NCBI GenBank assembly: GCA_945907055.1
Contig: CAMDSG010000015.1
Coordinates: 1-19,968, forward strand
Direction of reading: 5' to 3'
DNA length: 19,968 nucleotides
DNA from: Bifidobacterium breve
Lineage (GTDB): Bacteria > Actinomycetota > Acidimicrobiia > IMCC26256
The position numbers and the translations under genes are program-made. Shown here one piece after another: positions 14,006 through 19,968 of the stretch. A model generated the notes under the pieces. That model saw nothing but the letters and a program-made list of their open reading frames with translations, did not search any database and was not told the DNA's origin. Position 1 is the stretch's first letter. The number at the start of each line of letters is the position of its first letter.

Positions 14006-14739
14006 TTCTGCGAGTTGTAACTTCGACGAAGCATGCGGTCTCGAATCCCCCACCAAGAGACCATTATCATCTCTTCAACCATCACCGCTAGTGACATCTT
14101 CGAGTGTCCACGAACGCGATCGGTAAAGGTGATCGGAACCTCAACAATTTTGCTTCCAGTTTTTGCAACTCGATAGGCGGTCTCAATCTGGAACCCGTAG
14201 CCTTTGGATCTGGTAGCCGCGTAATCAATAAGACGAAGAACCTCGGCCTTATACGCTCTAAAGCCTGCAGTCGCATCCGCTACGCCCGTTCGAAGCATGA
14301 AGCCTGTATACGCGTTTCCATACTTAGATAGCGCTCGCCTGCGCGCTGGCCAATTTGGTATTGAACCCCCGGGTACATAACGCGAGCCGATAGCAAGATC
14401 AGCGCCATTCTCTAGACAAGAGATGAGACTGGGGAGGACCGCTGGATCGTGTGATAGGTCGGCATCAATCTGCACAAGCACGTCGTATCCCCGAGCGAGT
14501 CCAATCGCAAAACCCGCTCGATACGCGTTCCCAAGTCCAGCTTTAGCTGGTCTTCTTAGAACCTCAATTTGACCAAGCAAAATCGCTGCCGCATCAGCCA
14601 GATCTGCAGTTCCGTCTGGGCTGTTGTCATCTACCACCAAAATATCTGCCGCTGGAAGCCCCTCTCGAGCACGGCGTAGAAACTCTTCAATGTTCTGAGC
14701 CTCTTGATATGTAGGGGTAATCAGCAGAACACGACTCAT
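14002..14739 (-). CDS. Polyprenol monophosphomannose synthase (GT2, DPM1/Ppm1-like)
   Basis: A 245-residue GT-A enzyme expected to transfer mannose from GDP-mannose to polyprenyl phosphate on the cytoplasmic face, making the donor for GT-C mannosyltransferases outside. Seen: ITPTYQEAQNI (7-17), VVDDNSPDGT (35-44), KAGLGNAYRAGFAIGL (66-81), metal/nucleotide DxD in QIDADLSHDP (90-99), GSRYVPGGSIPNW, GFRAYKAEVL and the tail SKGYGFQIETAYRVAKTGSKIVEVPITFTDRVRGHSKMS. The length is that of a DPM1 catalytic domain. It lacks a C-terminal membrane domain and is not fused to apolipoprotein N-acyltransferase as in Mycobacterium tuberculosis Ppm1. ATG 14739 overlaps the TGA of the upstream flavoenzyme (ATGA) and has GAAGAGAGAA before it, so the two are coupled. 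It fits the mannosyltransferase-like genes upstream on the same strand. Confidence 0.93.
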   Translation of the reverse strand: MSRVLLITPTYQEAQNIEEFLRRAREGLPAADILVVDDNSPDGTADLADAAAILLGQIEVLRRPAKAGLGNAYRAGFAIGLARGYDVLVQIDADLSHDPAVLPSLISCLENGADLAIGSRYVPGGSIPNWPARRRALSKYGNAYTGFMLRTGVADATAGFRAYKAEVLRLIDYAATRSKGYGFQIETAYRVAKTGSKIVEVPITFTDRVRGHSKMSLAVMVEEMIMVSWWGIRDRMLRRSYNSQN

Positions 14740-16277
14740 TTCTCTCTTCGCCGCGCCTCTGCCGATGCATCAATGGCTTCTCGAGATAGCACAGGAGCGT
14801 CACGACCTGTCCCTAGGTTCGCCTCACGCTCACCTGATTCCTCGTGGTACTCCTCCTCTACATTTACCGACCAGACATCATGCTCTGCTCCAAAGATATT
14901 CTCCACGGAGAGCATCGCCGTATACATGGAGTGGTCTTGATTGTTGTACCTATGCATTCCATTTCGGCCAACCGGGAAAACCTTCGGGGCCTCGTTTGCA
15001 ATCCACTCCCGGAGAACATCGACATTTGCTTTGTAATGCTCGTCGTATACAGGGTATGCCTTTGGAATACGCACTACATAGCCAGCCTCGACCTTTGATG
15101 AATCTGCGAGTCCTAGCTGCTCAAGTTCGCGCTTGCCCTGTTCGATTAGGTCTTCATCAGACTTGGTCCACATTGAGTCGCCCTCGTTGACAAAGAACTC
15201 AAGGCCTAGGCATGTTCGCCCTTCCTTTACAAGGTAGGGAGACCAAGAGCCGAAGTTCTGGACCCTTCCAACCTTCACACCTGGGTCATGTATGTAGATC
15301 CAGTTATCAGGGAACGAATACTCAAGCGGGACGACAAGAGCAACGGTCATAAAGTCTCGATAGGTCAATCCGTTCGCGGCTGCAATGACCTCTGCAGGCG
15401 GCGCAGGCTCCATCGCTCGGAGTAACGAACTTATCGTCATGGTAGAGATCACCTCTGTGCAAGGGTACGAAGTCTCGACACCATTAACAATTGCGATCAC
15501 CTCTACGGGGCGGCCGTTCTCGATACGAATACGTTTGGCCTTAGCCCCAAAGGTAATTGTGCTTCCAGCGTCGGTAACGATCTCGGCGCACTTCTCCCAC
15601 ATTTGACCAGGGCCATATTTGGGGTAATTGAACTCTTCAATCAAACTAGTGATCTGGTTCTTCTTATCTTTACGACCGCCAAAGAGGCGGGCACGCAACG
15701 GCTCCCATACTGCAGACCAGAGGGACATGCCCTTGATGCGTTGCGCACCCCAATCAGCAGAGAGCTCAGAGGCGGGAACCCCCCATACCTTCTCGTTATA
15801 AGTCTTGAAGAAGTGCTGGTAGAGCCGCCATCCGTAGTTGGCAGCGATGTAACCCTCGAGAGAGGACTGATCTTTAGGTGGTCGAACCCTCACCCAGAGA
15901 TATGAGATTACACAGCGGATGGCCTCGATCAGCCCTAAGTTACGAAGTGCGTTTAGAGGTTTAATCGGGTAGTCATAGAGTTTGTTGCGGTAGAAAATCC
16001 GACTCATTCGCGGGCGACGAAGAAACTCGTCTGCTCCTAGAATCTCAAACCAAAGATCATCGACCGGGCGCACCTTGGTGAAGAAACGGTGGCCACCGAT
16101 ATCGAATCGCCAGCCATCGGCAACGACAGTCCGACTGATTCCCCCAACTACAGTATCGGCCTCGAGAATTATGGCGGACTGCCCCCGCTTTGTGAGCATG
16201 TACGCCGCAGTTAAACCTGCGGGTCCGGCACCAATAATTACAACTTGGTGATCGGCACTCTGGGCAGTTTCAGTCAT
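14736..16277 (-). CDS. FAD-dependent oxidoreductase of the UDP-galactopyranose-mutase/protoporphyrinogen-oxidase-like superfamily
   Basis: A 513-residue soluble flavoprotein. Seen: dinucleotide-binding VVIIGAGPAGLTAAYMLTKR (12-31) with acidic Glu39, then VVGGISRT and DIGGHRFFTK (59-68). The block RIFYRNKLYDYPIKPLNALR (93-112) resembles the substrate-side region of UDP-galactopyranose mutase, as do YNEKVWGVPASELSADWGAQRIKG and the C-terminal GMHRYNNQDHSMYTAMLSVENI. UDP-galactopyranose mutase makes UDP-galactofuranose, the galactan precursor, but classical bacterial Glf is about 390 residues. This longer type is usually annotated only as FAD/NAD(P)-binding oxidoreductase, so function is uncertain. 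It overlaps the polyprenyl-phosphate-mannose synthase by four bases. ATG 16277 has AAAGGA just upstream. A 120-base gap with phased 10-mers precedes it, suggesting its own promoter. Alternative: a desaturase-like or amine-oxidase-like enzyme. Confidence 0.8.
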   Translation of the reverse strand: MTETAQSADHQVVIIGAGPAGLTAAYMLTKRGQSAIILEADTVVGGISRTVVADGWRFDIGGHRFFTKVRPVDDLWFEILGADEFLRRPRMSRIFYRNKLYDYPIKPLNALRNLGLIEAIRCVISYLWVRVRPPKDQSSLEGYIAANYGWRLYQHFFKTYNEKVWGVPASELSADWGAQRIKGMSLWSAVWEPLRARLFGGRKDKKNQITSLIEEFNYPKYGPGQMWEKCAEIVTDAGSTITFGAKAKRIRIENGRPVEVIAIVNGVETSYPCTEVISTMTISSLLRAMEPAPPAEVIAAANGLTYRDFMTVALVVPLEYSFPDNWIYIHDPGVKVGRVQNFGSWSPYLVKEGRTCLGLEFFVNEGDSMWTKSDEDLIEQGKRELEQLGLADSSKVEAGYVVRIPKAYPVYDEHYKANVDVLREWIANEAPKVFPVGRNGMHRYNNQDHSMYTAMLSVENIFGAEHDVWSVNVEEEYHEESGEREANLGTGRDAPVLSREAIDASAEARRREK

Positions 16278-16295
16278 TGTTTCCTTTGCTGGTAT

Positions 16296-16368
16296 TTGGC
16301 GCCAAGATTTAAGTGCGCTGAGGTATGAGTGCGCTGAAAAATTTCAGACTCTGTGAGAAGTTCAGACT
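16296..16368. repeat. Phased short repeats upstream of the flavoenzyme gene
   Basis: On the minus strand TCAGCGCACT occurs at 16328-16337 and again at 16312-16321, exactly 16 bases apart. A related GCGC-centred palindrome, TTGGCGCCAA, sits a further 16 bases on at 16296-16305. Just upstream, TTCAGACT (plus-strand reading) occurs at 16343-16350 and 16361-16368, 18 bases apart. All lie in the gap 16278-16397, within 100 bases of the flavoenzyme start. Likely a regulator-binding array; the protein is unknown. Confidence 0.55.
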
Positions 16369-16397
16369 ACCCGCATAGGGATACTAAGGACTTGTTC

Positions 16398-17537
16398 CTA
16401 GGGCACTAAGCGCCCAAAAAAGACAAGAATTGATGAGCCGAACAGCCCGGCAGATGAGATCGCCACTACTCCCCTGAACAGGTCTTTGGGGCGGGAGGTA
16501 AGGACCCCAGCACCGATTACGACCGGAAATGTGACGAGCGCATATCTCTCAAATGAATCAAGGTTTGGAGCACAGAGCGCTATCGCGATGCTAGAGGCGG
16601 CCCAGAGCGTATAGGGCGCTGAGAGCCTCCGCGCTGCTGCGATGATACAGATCACAGCCACAAATGCCCAGACTGCATGCAGCCCCGATCCGAGACGGTC
16701 GCCGCTAGATAGCGAATCAATTGCGCCATTGATACTCGTCCAAGGCCAGACGAAATCGCCGCGTAGGTTCGATGAAGATTGAATCTGTAGAGGCTCCCAG
16801 AACCCGTACCCAGCACTCTTCGACCATGCGAGGTAACTACAGATACCTAACACCGGCGATGCAACACCGAGAGCGCCTAGGGCGAGTGAACTCTTCTTGC
16901 TGTTCTCGCTCTGAAGCCGCTCTCCTCGCAATGATTGCCAAACAAAAATTGCAACTGGTAACGACAGGAGCACACCCGTGGGGCGAACAATCCCTGCAAG
17001 AAATCCTGCCAGAATTACCCATCCCCATCTGGCATTTCGAGCGTTTAGAAAGACGAGGACCGCACAGAGGGCGAGTATCGCCTCTGCATAGCCAAATACG
17101 AATACAAGTGCTGGTGGTGCTAATAACCCCAACCAAATTGCACGCCTAGCTAGCCCCTCATCCCCGGTCTCTTCGATCACAAGGCGATTAAGGACTCCCG
17201 CATAGAGAAGCGAAGCAATATTTACGATGATGATGAGTGCGGGGCCAACCTCGCCGATTGGCGCTCCTATGACGCGCGCCATTAGTGGGAGCCCAGCGAA
17301 GAATCGAAGACCTGAATCGGCTACAGCGTCGTATCCCCCTGCGGCAATATCTCGATAGAACGCTGCGTCCCACGCAAACAAACCCTGGGAAAGGGCAGCG
17401 GGGCGAGGAGCGGTGCCAATCTCGCCAAAAATGTATCTAGCAGCAGCGAGAGCGAGGAGGACAATTGCCCTTGAAGCGATCCATGGCGCCAATGCAACTG
17501 ATAAATCCTCTCTGGCGAAACGCCTAAGACCGATCAT
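16398..17537 (-). CDS. Polytopic membrane mannosyltransferase-like protein (PIG-V-like, GT-C)
   Basis: A 379-residue integral membrane protein with about eight to ten hydrophobic segments. The first outer loop holds FAWDAAFYRDIAAGGYD (54-70), the W-D-x-x-x-Y-x-x-I-A-x-x-G-Y pattern typical of PIG-V/mannosyltransferase-2 family proteins, with Asp57 the likely catalytic acid-side residue by GT-C analogy. A later IVRPTGVLL segment is also family-like. Such enzymes take mannose from polyprenyl-phosphate-mannose and add it to a lipid or protein glycan on the outer face. The synthase for that donor lies two genes downstream on the same strand. ATG 17537 overlaps the TGA of the GT39-like gene (ATGA), so it is translationally coupled and the second gene of a pair. 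Sugar specificity is inferred. Confidence 0.85.
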   Translation of the reverse strand: MIGLRRFAREDLSVALAPWIASRAIVLLALAAARYIFGEIGTAPRPAALSQGLFAWDAAFYRDIAAGGYDAVADSGLRFFAGLPLMARVIGAPIGEVGPALIIIVNIASLLYAGVLNRLVIEETGDEGLARRAIWLGLLAPPALVFVFGYAEAILALCAVLVFLNARNARWGWVILAGFLAGIVRPTGVLLSLPVAIFVWQSLRGERLQSENSKKSSLALGALGVASPVLGICSYLAWSKSAGYGFWEPLQIQSSSNLRGDFVWPWTSINGAIDSLSSGDRLGSGLHAVWAFVAVICIIAAARRLSAPYTLWAASSIAIALCAPNLDSFERYALVTFPVVIGAGVLTSRPKDLFRGVVAISSAGLFGSSILVFFGRLVP

Positions 17538-19126
17538 GGCCTATACCGGTCAAGGCCCATGCGCTCATAGAACTTCGGTTTCGCTGTAATCACAATTTCA
17601 CGGTTTCCACGCAGTCGGGCAAGTTCACTTACGACGCGTTCGCATTTGATTCCAAAGGTGCGATAACCACCTGCCCATACAAACCAAACATCATTATTCC
17701 CGGCCTTGGCAAGGAGCGCTTTTGCATACTTCTCGGGATTTGAGCGGCTATTGCGTAACGCGTAGTCGGTCCAGTCAATTAGTTCCGGAGGCTGGAGGTT
17801 AGGGAAGGCGTAGAGCCCGAGTGACTTAGTTGATGCGAGTAGGCGGGCAGTAGCCGGCCCGAGTTGGTCCGGGCAGAATCCCACCACGTCCCCGGGACTC
17901 GATTCTCTGGTCAGCACATCTGCGATCTCTGTCGCCTGAGTACGATCTGTTCGCGCATTACGAATACCCGAGGTAAACCCGATCGTTATGACTACAGCGA
18001 GAAGCCCATATCGAATCCGGCGGTCCTTGAGGAGCATGAATCCCATGCCGACGGCAAGGATATAAAGGGGGAAACACATCGCTGCGTAACGCGTTTGAAA
18101 CGCGGTACCCGAGACGTACGCGAGGGATACGCCTAATCCAAGGGCGATGGTTCCGATCCCCCACTCCCACCGCGCGCCACTAACCGTTCGGATATCAATC
18201 TCAATTAGCCGCTCATTACGAGCAGTTCCGAATAGTGCAATTAGCGCTAAGAGAAAGAGCAACCCTGCAAGGGGCCACCCCTCTGAGACTGAACTCCCAC
18301 CAAAGTCTAAGACCGTATAGGCGAAAGCAATTGTTGGGGCGATCGGAGTCCCCCATGGAGTCCCGGTATGGAGACGTTGATACTCGAATATCGGCAGCCA
18401 AGGCACAAATAAAAGGACACCGAGAATAATTGAGCCGAGAATTCTCCGAGCGGAGCGCAACTCCTCGGCCGGAGCCTTTACAGAGCGCCACAGGGTTACT
18501 ACCCCCACTACTGCTACTAGGTAAAGGCACCAATAATTTGTGTAGAGCAATGCACCTGTAACAAGTGAAATTCCAATTAGAGAGCCATATGAAGGGCGAA
18601 CAAGCGCAGACCTAAAGAATATGTATCCAAGTAGCACAAGGTCTATAACAAGCACATACATTCGGTTTTCACTTGAGTATCGAATTGCATATGGAGATGC
18701 TGCAACTAGCAGCAGAACCAGCCATCCCAATTCACGCGCTCTTCGCTCATCGCCGGCAAGCGCCTTCTTGCCCGCGAGATATGCGAGAGGAAACGAAAGG
18801 ATTCCTAGAAGGGCAGGGAGCGCGCGTACCGCTGTATCGCCCTCTCCAAATACCTTCATCCAGAGGTGCAGGAGCAGGTAATAAAGAGGGGGCGCCCCAT
18901 CGACCTTCAAGGTCGCCGGGAGCGACCCAAGCGGAACCCTCGCAATGTTTACAGTCAAAGCCTCATCGAGCCAGAGGCTTGACGTGACAAAGATCCGCAT
19001 CGCGACGCCAAGCAGTAAGACAGCAGAGACTGCGAGAACTATGAGCGCTCTCGGCGCTACAACTGGGCCTGTAGGCCCTTTCTCCTTAGAGCTAAGAGTT
19101 TGAGGTGAATCAATTTCAGGGGGCAT
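17534..19126 (-). CDS. Glycosyltransferase family 39-like membrane protein (ArnT/PMT type, GT-C)
   Basis: A 530-residue membrane protein. A short cytoplasmic N-terminus (1-25) precedes the first membrane segment (27-45). The loop SLWLDEALTVNIA (50-62) carries the conserved acidic pair Asp54-Glu55 found at this spot in PMT/ArnT-like enzymes. VDGAPPLYYLLLHLWMKVFGEGDTAVRALPAL (75-106) is the classic second block of the PMT_2 family. About ten more hydrophobic stretches follow, then a soluble tail (about 410-530, with RESSPGDVVGFCPDQLGP). The family moves a sugar from a polyprenyl phosphate to a lipid, glycan or protein on the outer face. Its stop overlaps the ATG of the PIG-V-like gene. The ATG at 19126 has only a weak ribosome site. 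Donor and acceptor are unknown; polyprenyl-phosphate-mannose is a natural guess from the neighbours. Confidence 0.88.
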   Translation of the reverse strand: MPPEIDSPQTLSSKEKGPTGPVVAPRALIVLAVSAVLLLGVAMRIFVTSSLWLDEALTVNIARVPLGSLPATLKVDGAPPLYYLLLHLWMKVFGEGDTAVRALPALLGILSFPLAYLAGKKALAGDERRARELGWLVLLLVAASPYAIRYSSENRMYVLVIDLVLLGYIFFRSALVRPSYGSLIGISLVTGALLYTNYWCLYLVAVVGVVTLWRSVKAPAEELRSARRILGSIILGVLLFVPWLPIFEYQRLHTGTPWGTPIAPTIAFAYTVLDFGGSSVSEGWPLAGLLFLLALIALFGTARNERLIEIDIRTVSGARWEWGIGTIALGLGVSLAYVSGTAFQTRYAAMCFPLYILAVGMGFMLLKDRRIRYGLLAVVITIGFTSGIRNARTDRTQATEIADVLTRESSPGDVVGFCPDQLGPATARLLASTKSLGLYAFPNLQPPELIDWTDYALRNSRSNPEKYAKALLAKAGNNDVWFVWAGGYRTFGIKCERVVSELARLRGNREIVITAKPKFYERMGLDRYRP

Positions 19127-19261
19127 AGGCGGCCTGCGAATCCTACCGACTAGAGACCCCGGCGTAGTGGAGGCAGCGCTGCTCAGTATTCCCCCGTTTT
19201 CCTAAATATGAATTTGGTCTAGAGGCCCCGCGCTAGCCCGGAGTCGTGATGGAATGGGGAG
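19127..19261. promoter_or_regulatory. Divergent intergenic region between GT39-like gene and D-aminoacylase gene
   Basis: This 135-base gap must hold promoters for both genes. It contains the palindrome GCAGCGCTGC (19173-19182) and an A+T-rich patch around 19201-19216 (TAAATATGAATTT) that could be a -10 region for the plus-strand gene. No complete -35/-10 pair is convincing. Confidence 0.3.
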
Positions 19262-19968
19262 ATGACAGCAGATACTGTGATTCGAAACGGGTTGATAGTT
19301 GATGGAACGGGAACCGAGGGGTATCAAGCAGACATAGCCGTCTCGGGTGGAGTGATCTCCGAGATAGGTAAAGGCCTAAAGGGAAATCGAGAAATTGATG
19401 CGAGCGGGCAAGTCGTATCCCCAGGGTTCATTGATATTCATACGCACTATGACGCCCAAGTTTTCTGGGACCCGGCCCTTACTCCATCGAGTCACCACGG
19501 AGTCACCTCTGTCATTGCCGGTAACTGCGGCTTCTCTATCGCACCATGCTTACCAGAGCACCGATCGCTTCTAGGCCGGACGCTGCAGCACGTCGAAGAC
19601 ATGAACCTAGCGACTCTCGAGGCCGGAATTCCATGGGATTTTGAGACCTTCGCGCAGTATCTCGACTCCGTTGAGAGGCGGGGCGTGGGGATTAACTTCG
19701 GCTGCTATGTCGGCCACACCGCTGTTCGCCTAAACGCTATGGGTGATGCAGGCTACGAACGCGAGACGCCAACGGAGCAAGAACTCCGATCTATGCAGAT
19801 TCTTGTTGACGACGCAATCCGAGCGGGTGCAATGGGCTTTGCTTCCTCTTCTTCCGCTACTCACTCCGGAGATGGAGGACGACCCGTTCCTTCAAGGCTC
19901 GCAGACCTAGCGGAGTTCGAGTCATTACTTGCACCACTTCGCGATCAGAATAAGGGAGTCATTGCAAC
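19262..19968 (+). CDS. N-acyl-D-amino-acid deacylase / D-aminoacylase-like amidohydrolase, N-terminal part (runs off window)
   Basis: An open frame of 235 complete codons with no stop before the window edge. It starts MTADTVIRNGLIVDGTGTEG, the beta-sandwich start of amidohydrolases, followed by PGFIDIHTHYDAQ (54-66) with metal ligands His60 and His62. SVIAGNCGFS (83-92) follows, where Cys89 is the metal-bridging cysteine of the D-aminoacylase branch. The segment GCYVGHTAVRLNAMG is also characteristic. The family hydrolyses N-acyl-D-amino acids to a fatty or other acid and a D-amino acid; actinobacterial paralogues may act on other amides. ATG 19262 is preferred for its amidohydrolase-like N-terminus; GGA at 19251-19253 is well spaced. 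The overlapping ATG at 19249 is in another frame. It is divergent from the GT39-like gene across 135 bases. The remaining metal ligands lie beyond the edge. Confidence 0.88.
   Translation, partial: MTADTVIRNGLIVDGTGTEGYQADIAVSGGVISEIGKGLKGNREIDASGQVVSPGFIDIHTHYDAQVFWDPALTPSSHHGVTSVIAGNCGFSIAPCLPEHRSLLGRTLQHVEDMNLATLEAGIPWDFETFAQYLDSVERRGVGINFGCYVGHTAVRLNAMGDAGYERETPTEQELRSMQILVDDAIRAGAMGFASSSSATHSGDGGRPVPSRLADLAEFESLLAPLRDQNKGVIA

Noticed and set aside
16401..16415. Terminator hairpin GGGC...GCCC next to an A/T run at the end of the PIG-V-like gene
   Set aside because: On the coding (minus) strand the T-run precedes the stem rather than following it, and the stem lies inside the coding sequence.

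Overview
The window looks like a piece of an actinobacterial chromosome, most likely class Acidimicrobiia and possibly a marine member. This is inferred from gene content, not from a marker gene. It carries two luciferase-like F420-dependent oxidoreductases, an AftD-type arabinofuranosyltransferase with discoidin-like modules, a stand-alone polyprenyl-phosphate-mannose synthase, and sulfate adenylyltransferase as separate CysD and CysN. GTG and TTG starts are common. G+C is moderate by eye (about 50-57%), lower than in most soil actinobacteria. Coding density is very high. No gene-free stretch exceeds 300 bases; the longest is 1696-1956. I saw no tRNA, rRNA, CRISPR array, insertion sequence or prophage gene.

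Layout. (1) 1-1695: the 3' end of one F420-dependent oxidoreductase converges on a second, complete one, which lies behind dut (dUTPase) on the minus strand. (2) 1957-5506: a plus-strand sulfur block, rrf2-type regulator > cysQ > cysD > cysN, with translational overlaps at rrf2/cysQ and cysD/cysN and a 192-base structured leader before cysD. (3) 5550-11276: on the minus strand, a family-4 glycosyltransferase followed by a 1475-residue AftD-like GT-C arabinosyltransferase. (4) 11432-13972: on the plus strand, a SAM methyltransferase and a multi-membrane GT-C-like protein. (5) 14002-19126: on the minus strand, in transcription order, GT39-like enzyme > PIG-V-like mannosyltransferase, then FAD enzyme of the UDP-galactopyranose-mutase-like superfamily > polyprenyl-phosphate-mannose synthase. 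(6) 19262-end: the 5' part of an N-acyl-D-amino-acid deacylase.

How the parts may work together. Regions 3-5 read as a cell-envelope glycan locus. The polyprenyl-phosphate-mannose synthase would make the lipid-linked mannose donor on the cytoplasmic face. Up to four GT-C membrane proteins would use lipid-linked sugars on the outer face. The GT4 enzyme and the methyltransferase would act in the cytoplasm on nucleotide-sugar-derived intermediates. The flavoenzyme may make a furanose precursor. AftD and galactofuranose chemistry are best known from the mycobacterial arabinogalactan/lipoarabinomannan wall, so finding such parts in what seems to be a non-mycobacterial actinobacterium is the most interesting theme here. 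The neighbouring sulfate-activation operon could supply ordinary cysteine synthesis or sulfation of this glycan; the window does not decide.

The non-coding DNA holds several small repeat and dyad structures that the genes do not explain: two unrelated 18-bp tandem repeats, phased 10-mers before the flavoenzyme, two hairpins before cysD, and TAG-containing dyads at several gene ends.
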